Source: Orlajensenia sp037404875
GTDB taxonomy: Bacteria; Actinomycetota; Actinomycetes; Actinomycetales; Microbacteriaceae
DNA: 64,000 nt
NCBI RefSeq assembly: GCF_037404875.1
Contig: NZ_JBBELO010000033.1
Coordinates: 62,001 to 126,000, forward strand
Reading direction: 5' to 3'
The notes under the pieces are model-generated. The model did no database searches, was not told the origin of the DNA, and saw only the letters and a program-made list of their open reading frames with translations. Of this stretch, positions 32,729 through 40,460 are shown one piece after another. How positions within the stretch are numbered: position 1 is the stretch's first letter; the number at the start of each line of letters is the position of its first letter. The position numbers were made by a program, and so were the translations under genes.

Positions 32729-34114
32729 ATGGCCGCACCCAGCCGTCTCGACGCCGTCATCGCCCTCGCCCGCCACCGCGGCTTCGTCTTCCAGGCGGGT
32801 GAGATCTACGGTGGATCCCGTTCGGCGTGGGACTACGGGCCCCTCGGCGTGGAGCTCAAGGAGAACATCAAGCGCCAGTGGTGGCGCACGATGGTGCAGA
32901 GCCGCGACGACGTGGTGGGCCTGGACTCGAGCGTCATCCTGCCTCGCCAGGTGTGGGAGGCATCCGGTCACGTCGAGGTCTTCACCGACCCGCTCGTGGA
33001 GTGCCAGCACTGCCACAAGCGCTTCCGGGCCGACCACCTCGAGGAGGAGTACGAGGAGAAGAAGGGCCGCGCGCCCGAGAACGGCCTCGACGACATCGCC
33101 TGCCCGAACTGCGGCAACCGCCACACCTGGACCGAGCCCCGCGCGTTCTCGGGCCTGCTGAAGACCTTCCTCGGGCCCGTCGACGACGAGTCGGGGCTGC
33201 AGTACCTGCGGCCCGAGACGGCCCAGGGCATCTTCGTGAACTTCGCCAACGTGCTGCAGGCGGCGCGGATGAAGCCGCCGTTCGGCATCGGCCAGATCGG
33301 CAAGTCGTTCCGCAACGAGATCACCCCCGGAAACTTCATTTTCCGCACGCGCGAGTTCGAGCAGATGGAGATGGAGTACTTCGTCGAGCCCGGTACCGAC
33401 GAGCAGTGGCACCAGTACTGGATCGACCTGCGGTTCAACTGGTACGTGGGCCTCGGCATCGATCCCGAGAACCTGCGGCTGTTCGAGCACCCCAAGGAGA
33501 AGCTCTCGCACTACTCCAAGCGCACGGTCGACATCGAGTACCGCTTCGGCTTCCAGGGCGGCGAGTTCGGCGAGCTCGAGGGCGTGGCGAACCGCACCGA
33601 CTTCGACCTCTCGACGCACTCCGCGGCATCCGGCAAGGACCTCTCGTACTTCGACCAGACGAAGAACGAGCGCTGGACGCCCTATGTGATCGAGCCTGCG
33701 GCCGGCCTCACCCGCTCGCTGATGGCCTTCCTCGTGGATGCCTACCACGAAGAGGAGGTGCCCAACGCGAAGGGCGGCGTCGACACCCGCACGGTGCTCA
33801 AGCTCGACCCGCGCCTGGCGCCGGTGAAGGTGGCCGTGCTTCCGCTCTCGCGCAACGAGGCCCTCTCGCCGATCGCTCGCGAGGTGGCCGCATCCCTCCG
33901 TGAGTCGTGGAACGTCGACTTCGACGACGCCGGCGCGATCGGACGCCGCTACCGCCGGCAGGACGAGATCGGCACGCCGTTCTGCGTGACGGTCGACTTC
34001 GACTCGCTCGAGGACCGCGCCGTCACCGTGCGCGACCGTGACACGATGCAGCAGGAGCGCGTGGGCCTCGACGTGCTGTACGGCTACCTCGCGGAGCGTC
34101 TGCGCGGCGCCTGA
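32729..34114 (+). CDS. glyS: Glycine-tRNA ligase
   Basis: Class II aminoacyl-tRNA synthetase, alpha2 type, 461 residues. The N-terminal part holds GFVFQAGEIYGGSRSAWDYGPLG. A zinc-finger insertion has CQHC (about residue 92) and CPNC (about 128). Motif 2 is SFRNEITPGNFIFRTREFEQMEMEYF and motif 3 is GLTRSLMAFLVDAY. The C-terminal anticodon-binding domain spans about 350-461 (PVKVAVLPLSRNEALSPIAREVAASL). The ATG at 32729 is preceded by a weak GGAG. Charging tRNA-Gly makes it an essential gene. The unlinked palindromic repeat follows its stop by 42 nt. Confidence 0.97.
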   Translation: MAAPSRLDAVIALARHRGFVFQAGEIYGGSRSAWDYGPLGVELKENIKRQWWRTMVQSRDDVVGLDSSVILPRQVWEASGHVEVFTDPLVECQHCHKRFRADHLEEEYEEKKGRAPENGLDDIACPNCGNRHTWTEPRAFSGLLKTFLGPVDDESGLQYLRPETAQGIFVNFANVLQAARMKPPFGIGQIGKSFRNEITPGNFIFRTREFEQMEMEYFVEPGTDEQWHQYWIDLRFNWYVGLGIDPENLRLFEHPKEKLSHYSKRTVDIEYRFGFQGGEFGELEGVANRTDFDLSTHSAASGKDLSYFDQTKNERWTPYVIEPAAGLTRSLMAFLVDAYHEEEVPNAKGGVDTRTVLKLDPRLAPVKVAVLPLSRNEALSPIAREVAASLRESWNVDFDDAGAIGRRYRRQDEIGTPFCVTVDFDSLEDRAVTVRDRDTMQQERVGLDVLYGYLAERLRGA

Positions 34115-34156
34115 GCGCCCGGCGCGCCCTGCTCCGGCGCCCGCTTCGCTGACGCT

Positions 34157-34221
34157 GTTGCGCCACTTCCCCGGCCGTTGCGCCAGAACGACTGGCGCAA
34201 GGGCGCCCGAAGTGGCGCAAC
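34157..34221. repeat. Palindromic repeat family C, intergenic copy
   Basis: Outer arms GTTGCGCCACTT / AAGTGGCGCAAC (12 bp, perfect); inner arms TTGCGCCAG / CTGGCGCAA. The core GCGCCACTTCC-CGGCCGTTGCGCCAGAA-TGGCGCAA is shared with a copy inside hemL at 52427-52490. Confidence 0.8.
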
Positions 34222-34252
34222 GGGCGGGCCAGCGGCGGGCGGTGAGGGCGCG

Positions 34253-34900
34253 TCAGCGGGCCGGGGAGGCCGCCCACTCGCGTCGCAGGATGGCGTAGGT
34301 GTCGCCGTCCTGCCACTCGCCCTTGTCGTAGAACGACTCGAGCTCGCGCCCCTCGTGCCGCATCCCGAGGCGACGGCAGATGGCGGCGGATGCCGCGTTC
34401 CTCGGGTCGAGGCGTGCCAGGACCCGGTGCGCGTTCACCTGCTGGAAGGCGGCCCGCAGCACCGCGGTGGCCGCCTCGGTCGCGTAGCCGTGGTCCTGGA
34501 AGTCGGGGTGGAAGACCCAGCCGAGCTCGAGAGCGGCGGCATCCACCGAATCGACGCGCAGCATCACGTCGCCGATGACGCGATCACCGGTGCCCTCGAC
34601 GGCAGCCTCGCCCGGCAGTTCGACGGCGAGCATGAGGGCGTCGCCGTCAGCGGTCAGTACCCGGCTCTGCGAGCGGCGCAGGGTGTGCGCATAGCCCTCG
34701 TCGCGGGTGCGGGGCGGCCACGGGATGAAGCGCAGCACGTCGGCGATGCGCTGGTACTCCCAGACGTCGGCGGAATCCTCGACGCGCAGCGGGCGGAGCA
34801 CGAGTCGTTCCGTACGCAGGGGAGCGCTGTCCCAAGCGGCGGCGTCGAAGGGGAGTGCGAGGGCGGGAGGTGCGAAGAAGTCGTCGACGGCTTCGCTCAT
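34253..34900 (-). CDS. GNAT-family N-acetyltransferase (RimJ/RimL type)
   Basis: 215 residues. TERLVLRPLRVEDSADVWEYQ is the usual RimJ/L-type N-terminus. The acetyl-CoA loop is visible as the 'DHGYATEAATAVLRAAF' segment (Q/RxxGxA-like), followed by HRVLARLDPRNAASAAICRRLGMRHEGR. The ATG at 34900 shares one base with the hemA stop (TGATG), so it is translated with hemA. This is probably incidental operon placement; targets of this family are protein N-termini or small amines. Confidence 0.88.
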   Translation of the reverse strand: MSEAVDDFFAPPALALPFDAAAWDSAPLRTERLVLRPLRVEDSADVWEYQRIADVLRFIPWPPRTRDEGYAHTLRRSQSRVLTADGDALMLAVELPGEAAVEGTGDRVIGDVMLRVDSVDAAALELGWVFHPDFQDHGYATEAATAVLRAAFQQVNAHRVLARLDPRNAASAAICRRLGMRHEGRELESFYDKGEWQDGDTYAILRREWAASPAR

Positions 34901-36207
34901 CAACCGACCGCGCGCTCGTCGTCGCCGTGGTGTGCTGTCGGGTGGCCGGTCGCCGAGCGCGCCGGTGCGGCCTCGGGCACGACACCGAAGACGGCCTCGA
35001 GGCCATCGATCCACGCCTCGGGCTCGCCGTTGCGGGCGTACTCGCGCGAACGCACCATCGGGGTGTGCAGCAGTACGCCCGCGAAGTGGCGCAGCGCCTG
35101 TTCCGCAGCGGCACCCTCGCCGCGGGCGTTGGCCCGGGCGATCTCCGCCTCCATCAGGTCGAAGACGTGCGAGCGCAGGGCCACGACCGCGGGGGCGAGA
35201 TTGATCTCCTCTGCCACGGTTCCGAACTTGCGTGCGGCCTTCTGCACCATCGCCGCCGCCTCGTCGGCCGCCGTGTCGAACTCGTCGAGGGGGGCGTGCA
35301 GCTTGATGGTCTCGAGGTCGAGCAGGTCGAATCCCTCGATGCCCGCGACATCCGGATCGATGTTGCGCGGCAGGCCCAGGTCGATGATGAGCCGGCGCTT
35401 TCCGGCGGGGATGCCGGCGAGGTCGCGCGCCGAGAGCACGTGAGCCGCCGTCGCGGTGCAGGCCACGACCAGATCGGCGGAGGCGATCGCCCGCTGCAGG
35501 CCGTTCGCCTCGACCGCCGCGATGTCGTGGTTGGCGGCGAACTTCACGCCGCGCCCCGACGGCGAGTACACGCGCACGTTCACGACGCCGCGATCACGCA
35601 GCGCGGCGAGCGAGGCGCCGGCGTAGCGCCCGGTGCCGATGAGCAGCACCTCGGCGGCCGCCCAGTCGCGGATGCGGCTCTCGGCCATGTCGAGCGCGAG
35701 GCGTACGAGCGAGCGCCCCGCCGAGCCGATGCCGGTGCGGTTCTTGATGCTGCGGCTGGTCTGCGATGCCCGCTGGAAGAGCCGCTCGAGTTCCGGGCTC
35801 GTCGTTCCGACCGAACGGGCGCTCTCGAGCGAGCGACGCACCTGACCGGCGATCTCGCCCTCGCCGACGACGACCGAGTCCAAACCGGCCGAGACCGAGA
35901 AGAGGTGCTCAGCCACCCCGTTGCCGTGCACGAGGTCGAGGCTCGCCCGCAGTTCCTCCGCGCTCACGCCGCTCGCGCTGCTCACGGCATCCAGCGTCGA
36001 GAACACCGCAGGCAGCGGCGAGACGCCGAAGGGCTCATCGAGGTCGAGGTAGGCCTCGAAGCGGTTGCAGGTCGCGACGACGACGGCTCCGCTGAGGCTG
36101 TCGTGGCCGTCGACGATGCTGCGTCCGAGTTGCTCGGCGTCCACGCTCAAGCGCTCCAGCATGTCGAAGCTGGAGTTCTTGTGACTCGCGGAAAGGCAGA
36201 TGAGCAC
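34900..36207 (-). CDS. hemA: Glutamyl-tRNA reductase
   Basis: First committed enzyme of C5 tetrapyrrole synthesis: glutamyl-tRNA to glutamate-1-semialdehyde. 435 residues. N-terminal catalytic domain with the nucleophile Cys47 in VVATCNRFEAYLDL and the SGV region for tRNA-Glu; NADPH-binding Rossmann fold (VLLIGTGRYAGASLAAL); helical dimerisation domain at the C-terminus. The start is GTG 36207, with TACAAT exactly 6 nt upstream (leaderless); longer frames run into gene-free sequence. It is divergent from the rest of the heme genes, which begin 6.7 kb away, with a surface-protein block between. Confidence 0.96.
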   Translation of the reverse strand: MLICLSASHKNSSFDMLERLSVDAEQLGRSIVDGHDSLSGAVVVATCNRFEAYLDLDEPFGVSPLPAVFSTLDAVSSASGVSAEELRASLDLVHGNGVAEHLFSVSAGLDSVVVGEGEIAGQVRRSLESARSVGTTSPELERLFQRASQTSRSIKNRTGIGSAGRSLVRLALDMAESRIRDWAAAEVLLIGTGRYAGASLAALRDRGVVNVRVYSPSGRGVKFAANHDIAAVEANGLQRAIASADLVVACTATAAHVLSARDLAGIPAGKRRLIIDLGLPRNIDPDVAGIEGFDLLDLETIKLHAPLDEFDTAADEAAAMVQKAARKFGTVAEEINLAPAVVALRSHVFDLMEAEIARANARGEGAAAEQALRHFAGVLLHTPMVRSREYARNGEPEAWIDGLEAVFGVVPEAAPARSATGHPTAHHGDDERAVG

Positions 36208-36595
36208 TGATCGATTGTAACCGCTCCGTAATGGGCGTCCGGCCGCTCGGGGAGCCGGCAGGCGGCGGCCGGATGCGCACGCCCCGCACTCGGGGACATG
36301 CATACGCATGTACGCGAACGTAGGCTGTGCGCAGCAGCGCCAGCGGTGCTGCTCGCCGACGGATGACGCGCCTGCTTCGCAACTCGCGCGCCGGCGTCGC
36401 ATCCGTCGCCGTAGCGATTCGCGTAGGGGCGGATCCGCCGAAGCGGGGCCGCTGCCACGGTGTGCGGCTCCGCTCTCGGCGGACGACGCCAGGCGAGGGC
36501 GAGCCGCGACGGGGGGATAGGGACGGTGGTGACCGCCTCGGACGCCTCGGGCATCGGCCGGAACCGGCGTCATCCGGTCGTAGGCGTCGAACTCC
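36208..36595. other. Gene-free gap between hemA and the sortase gene
   Basis: 388 nt without a convincing gene on either strand. It holds the hemA -10 box (TACAAT on the minus strand, 36214-36219). On the plus strand a TAGGCT box lies at 36321-36326, followed by a GCAGCAGCGCC / GGTGCTGCT hairpin, with no reading frame to serve. The inverted GACGGATG / CATCCGTC pair near 36360 and 36405 could fold further. Confidence 0.5.
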
Positions 36596-37315
36596 TCACT
36601 GCGCCGGTTGGGAGAGCGACGCGAAGACGACGTAGTTGTTCGTGTAGGACTGCGCCGCGTCGTCGTAGGGTCCGTTGCACGTGATCAGTCGCAGCTGCGG
36701 GTCGGGAGTCGGGCCGTAGACCTCCTGCGTCGGAAAGGCGTTCTTCGCGACGTCGATGGCGCGATCGACCACGAACCCGACGGTGGAGCCATCGGAGAGC
36801 GTCACCGTGATGGCGTCGCCGGCCACGAGGTCTCGCAGGTGGGCGAACACCGCCTCGCGCACCGTCGTGTCGAGGTGACCGGCGATGACGGCGGGGCCGA
36901 CGTGGCCGGGAAACACGCCCTGCTCGTACCAGCCGGCATCCGCCCAAGCCTCCGGCGGCTGAAGAACGCCGTCGGCCGTGCGCTCCAACGGCACGACCGC
37001 GGCGTCCACGCCGATGGCGGGAATCTGCAGCCGGGCGACGCTCAGGCCGGCGCTGTCCGCCGGTTGCGGAAGCGGGGACGGGTCCTGCAGTGCGCTGGCG
37101 GCTCCGGTTCCCGCCGAGGGTTGCTGGGTCACCGTCGGCGGTCGGGATGCGGTCGGCGACGACGCGGAACCCGCGGGTGCGGAGGATGGGGGTGCCGACG
37201 CCGCTGTGCTCACCGTGATCGCCCACCCCGTGAGCACGAGAGCCAGCGCGGCGAGCGCAGGAGGAGCCCAGCGTCGCAGTGGCACACCGGAGGGCCGTGC
37301 AGAATGCGCCCCCAT
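36596..37315 (-). CDS. Sortase (class F-like), possibly lacking the catalytic Arg
   Basis: 239 residues. A short cytoplasmic tail and one N-terminal membrane helix (APPALAALALVLTGWAITV), then a Ser/Pro/Thr linker of about 65 residues, then the sortase barrel (LSVARLQIPAIGVDAAVVPLE). The catalytic His is in VIAGHLDT and the Cys in RLITCNG. The strand where family members usually carry the Arg reads SYTNNYVVFASL, without Arg. The ATG at 37315 shares one base with the stop of the DUF4397 gene (TGATG). It is expected to anchor proteins with LPxTG-like signals; a neighbour with LSETG lies at 40461-42812. Confidence 0.85.
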   Translation of the reverse strand: MGAHSARPSGVPLRRWAPPALAALALVLTGWAITVSTAASAPPSSAPAGSASSPTASRPPTVTQQPSAGTGAASALQDPSPLPQPADSAGLSVARLQIPAIGVDAAVVPLERTADGVLQPPEAWADAGWYEQGVFPGHVGPAVIAGHLDTTVREAVFAHLRDLVAGDAITVTLSDGSTVGFVVDRAIDVAKNAFPTQEVYGPTPDPQLRLITCNGPYDDAAQSYTNNYVVFASLSQPAQ

Positions 37316-38184
37316 CAGCCCAGCCGAACGAGACCGCCGAGCCCCCGGAACAGATCGGAGAGCACGCGGCCGATCAGCGCGAACGGATCGGTCGCCCGAT
37401 GGGCCAGGTAGCCCCCGCCCGTCTCGAGCGAGCCGCCGGGAACCTCGCCCGCGCCGGAGCTGTCGAGCACGGCCATCAAGGTGAGGCCGCCCGAGGCGTT
37501 GTCGAGCACGAAGAGGGTGTTCACCGTTCCGGGGGCCAGCGAGACCTGGGCTGCGGATGCGACGCCCTCGGCACTCAGCTTCAGGTCCCAGGGGCCGACG
37601 GGGACGCTCGCGTACCCGGTCGCCGTGCCCGCCTTCGCATCCGTCGCGATGGGCATGCCGCTCGTGGTCTCGACGTCGACGTCGGAGACCTTCGTCGACG
37701 CCTGGATGACGCGGATGCGGGACTGCCCTGCTGCCGGGCTGGTCAGGTCGTCGGTGAAGGCGAGCGTTCGCAGGTTCTTGTTCGGCCCGTACGCGGCGAC
37801 CGTTCCCGCCTGCCCGGCAGTCACCGTGACGGTCGCCGAGATCACGGCCGGCGTGCCTGCGGGCGATCCGGCCGGAACCATAGCGACGACGTAGGTGCCT
37901 GCCGCAAGGGGGCGATACGCCGACACCTGTCCGTACGCCACGTTCTGCAGCTGGAAGATCGTGGACCCTCCCGCGAGGGCGGAGAGCGTCACGTCGACCG
38001 CGGCGGTATCGGGCGAGAGGTGGCCGACTCGCACCCAACCGGTGTCGGCGGTCGCAACCGCCACGCCCGTATCGGGGGTCGGTGCCGCCAGGGCGGGCGC
38101 GGCGGCCAGCGCGACCAGTCCGGCTGCGGCGAGACTCGCCACCACACCGGCCACGAGCCGGCGCGAGAGGGTGATGACGTTCAT
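37315..38184 (-). CDS. DUF4397 domain-containing secreted protein
   Basis: 289 residues. A clear signal peptide (MNVITLSRRLVAGVVASLAAAG... AALAAP) is followed by two DUF4397 beta-sandwich repeats beginning WVRVGHLSPDTAAVDVTL and SRIRVIQASTKVSDVDV. The C-terminus (GGSLETGGGY, then an amphipathic RVLSDLFRGLGGLVRLG) has no classic sorting signal plus membrane helix. The ATG follows a perfect AAGGAGGA. It is first of a two-gene unit with the sortase; DUF4397-sortase pairs are common in Actinobacteria (family knowledge). A cell-surface role is likely; the function is otherwise unknown. Confidence 0.88.
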   Translation of the reverse strand: MNVITLSRRLVAGVVASLAAAGLVALAAAPALAAPTPDTGVAVATADTGWVRVGHLSPDTAAVDVTLSALAGGSTIFQLQNVAYGQVSAYRPLAAGTYVVAMVPAGSPAGTPAVISATVTVTAGQAGTVAAYGPNKNLRTLAFTDDLTSPAAGQSRIRVIQASTKVSDVDVETTSGMPIATDAKAGTATGYASVPVGPWDLKLSAEGVASAAQVSLAPGTVNTLFVLDNASGGLTLMAVLDSSGAGEVPGGSLETGGGYLAHRATDPFALIGRVLSDLFRGLGGLVRLG

Positions 38185-38253
38185 GGAGTCCTCCTTGATT
38201 CGGGTTATTCGGGGGCGGGCGCCGGATGCTGCGACGCGCGACGCACGGGGGCG

Positions 38254-40236
38254 CTAGGGCAGCACATCCGGCTCACCGACCGAGTAGGTGATCTGCAGGC
38301 CGTCGCTCCTCGTGCGCACCTCGCTGGGCGCGAACGGGTCGCCCAGCACGTCGATGGCGATGCGGACGGCGGTGTCGCCCGTGAAGGTGCCCGTGCTCAG
38401 GAGGGCGGTGCGGCGAACCTCGCCGCGCTCGCCGGCCAGCACCGGCACGTCATGCACGGCGACGGGCCCCATAGTCGCCAACTGTCCGATGAGCACGAGC
38501 AGGCGCGCATCGACCCGTCCCTGTGCGATCAGCCGACCGGCGGCATCCGTCGTCGTCACCGCCGGGTTCCGCAGCAGCTGGCCGCCGGCGTCGGAGCGCT
38601 TGGCGGTGAGACGCGCCTCCGCCTGCGCGGCGGCCTCGAGCCCCTCGGCGTGGATGCGCCGCACCTGAACGGCCTCACGACCCGTTCCGAACGCGGCGAC
38701 GGTCTGCGAATCCGCGATGGCCGAGCGCAGGCCGGGCAGGCTCGCCGGCGAGTTGCGCATGGTGTCGGTGGCCACGACGTAGTCGTAGCGGCGCCAGGCG
38801 ATCGGTCGCTGCGTGTCGGCGCCGGCATCGGTTGGCCCGGAGTAGCGTGCCAGCCGCCCCTGGCCGAAGCCGTCGCGCACCAGATCGACCCAGACGGCGT
38901 CATCGACGATGAGTCGGGCACCGTGGGGGAGGTTGGTGCGTACCCATTGCTGCGCGTCGCGGATCGGCCGGTCCGCATCCGCACTGAGCAGCCCGCCGAG
39001 CTGGGTGACGGTGCTCGGGGCCGCCACACCGAGCGCGACCACCGCCCCCACGATCGCCACCGCACCGAGGAAGCGCTCGGTCCAGCGCGGATAGAGCTTG
39101 CGGCGACGGGAGCGGATGCGGCGGGTCGCCTCCTCGACCACCCCGGCGATCACGATCGCCACGAATGGCAGCGCCACGATGAGGTACTGCGCCGCGAGCG
39201 TCTGAGGCAGCAGCAGAAAGACGGCGAGGAGGATCACGAGTGCGGCGATGGGGCGCAGTCGCCGTAGGAAGAGCGCGAGCACCGCGGCGCAGGCTCCGCA
39301 GACGAGAAGCACCGCTCCGAGGTGCCACCACGTGGAGAAGACGGCGACGCTCGCGCTCGAGGCCGAAAAGGGCCAACCGCTCCCGTTCACGAAGGGCGCG
39401 AGCGCCGCATCGAGCGGCGTCGTGCTGCCGGCACGTCCCGCGGATGCGTCTCCCGCCGACGCGAAGGCCGCCGAGGTCGCACCGATGAGAAGCGTCGCGA
39501 TGCCACCGGCCACGGGCAGCGTATAGACGCGTGTGCGCGGATCGGCGCCTCGCCACATCACCCAGGCGAGGAAGGGGAGCGCGAGCAGGCAGCGACCCTC
39601 ACTGAGCACCGCGACCGAATACGCCGACGCGCTGGCGGCGAAGGCCACGAGCTGGCTGCGACGCACCGTGGCGAGAACGAACGCACCGAGCAGCCACGGC
39701 ACCGCGAGGTTGTCGACGAACACCGACCGGTGCAGTTGCACGGCCAGTGGTGAGACCGCGAACAGCAGACAGGCCGCAGTTGCCGCCGGCACTGACCCGC
39801 CGAGACGGCGGCTGAGCAGCCAGACGAGGAGGACCGACGCGAGGGCGAACACCGTCATCGCCTCCCGCGCGGCGAGGACGGCGAGGTCGTACCGATCGAA
39901 GGCTCCGGTGAGACCGGCGTAGCCGGCGAGCTGAAGCGCGGCGAGCGGAGAGGAACCCGACGGGACGGGCACGGCGCCGAGGTCGGGCCGCAGTACCAGC
40001 CACGCCTGTGCAACGTTGCCGCCCTCCCCGGCCGAGCGCTGCGGAACCCCCGCGATGTTCCCGGCCTGCAGCAGCGCCGCCACCGCGAGCACCGAGACCA
40101 GGGAGGCGAACGAACGCTGGTGCCGCTCCAGCCAGCCGGCGCGCTCTGTCGCGGGCCGCTCGGAGGCCGAGACCGCATCCGTCCTGGGCGCCACGCCGTC
40201 GCGCGGCGGCTGCAATGCCGCCGCGCCCGGGGTCAC
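38254..40236 (-). CDS. Membrane glycosyltransferase-like protein (GT39/GT83 type)
   Basis: 660 residues. About eleven hydrophobic segments in residues 45-430, then a 230-residue extracytoplasmic C-terminal domain with mixed alpha/beta pattern. The first loop (NIAGVPQRSAGEGGNVAQAW) has the Glu-containing loop typical of PMT/ArnT-like enzymes that use polyprenyl-phosphate sugars. The start is GTG 40236. It is divergent from the sortable repeat protein and co-oriented with the DUF4397-sortase pair, 69 nt upstream of it. It could glycosylate surface proteins of this block (inference); donor and acceptor are unknown. Confidence 0.75.
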   Translation of the reverse strand: MTPGAAALQPPRDGVAPRTDAVSASERPATERAGWLERHQRSFASLVSVLAVAALLQAGNIAGVPQRSAGEGGNVAQAWLVLRPDLGAVPVPSGSSPLAALQLAGYAGLTGAFDRYDLAVLAAREAMTVFALASVLLVWLLSRRLGGSVPAATAACLLFAVSPLAVQLHRSVFVDNLAVPWLLGAFVLATVRRSQLVAFAASASAYSVAVLSEGRCLLALPFLAWVMWRGADPRTRVYTLPVAGGIATLLIGATSAAFASAGDASAGRAGSTTPLDAALAPFVNGSGWPFSASSASVAVFSTWWHLGAVLLVCGACAAVLALFLRRLRPIAALVILLAVFLLLPQTLAAQYLIVALPFVAIVIAGVVEEATRRIRSRRRKLYPRWTERFLGAVAIVGAVVALGVAAPSTVTQLGGLLSADADRPIRDAQQWVRTNLPHGARLIVDDAVWVDLVRDGFGQGRLARYSGPTDAGADTQRPIAWRRYDYVVATDTMRNSPASLPGLRSAIADSQTVAAFGTGREAVQVRRIHAEGLEAAAQAEARLTAKRSDAGGQLLRNPAVTTTDAAGRLIAQGRVDARLLVLIGQLATMGPVAVHDVPVLAGERGEVRRTALLSTGTFTGDTAVRIAIDVLGDPFAPSEVRTRSDGLQITYSVGEPDVLP

Positions 40237-40335
40237 GGCCGCCTCGCTCGGGTCATGGTGAGTGTTCGGAGCGAGCCGCGCGTCGGATGGAAATACCGAG
40301 AAATCATCAGTTCTTCAACGGAAGACCCGTTCCGT

Positions 40336-40460
40336 GGACAAATCGACCCCCCAGACTGGGGTCAGTGAGAAACTCTCAGGTTTCCCTAGGCTCGCACAAG
40401 ATTCGACGGGGCGGCCCGGATGGCCGTCCGTTGTCGCGGATCTTCGTGCACAGGAGACCC
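40336..40460 (+). promoter_or_regulatory. Promoter and structured leader of the sortable repeat protein
   Basis: Contains the inverted repeat GACCCC...GGGGTC (about 40347-40365), a TAGGCT -10-like box near 40388, and a strong leader hairpin CGAC-GG-GGCGGCC / GGCCGTCC-...-GTCG (about 40407-40440) with a GU-type pair. The SD AGGAGA follows, 4 nt before the ATG. Confidence 0.45.
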
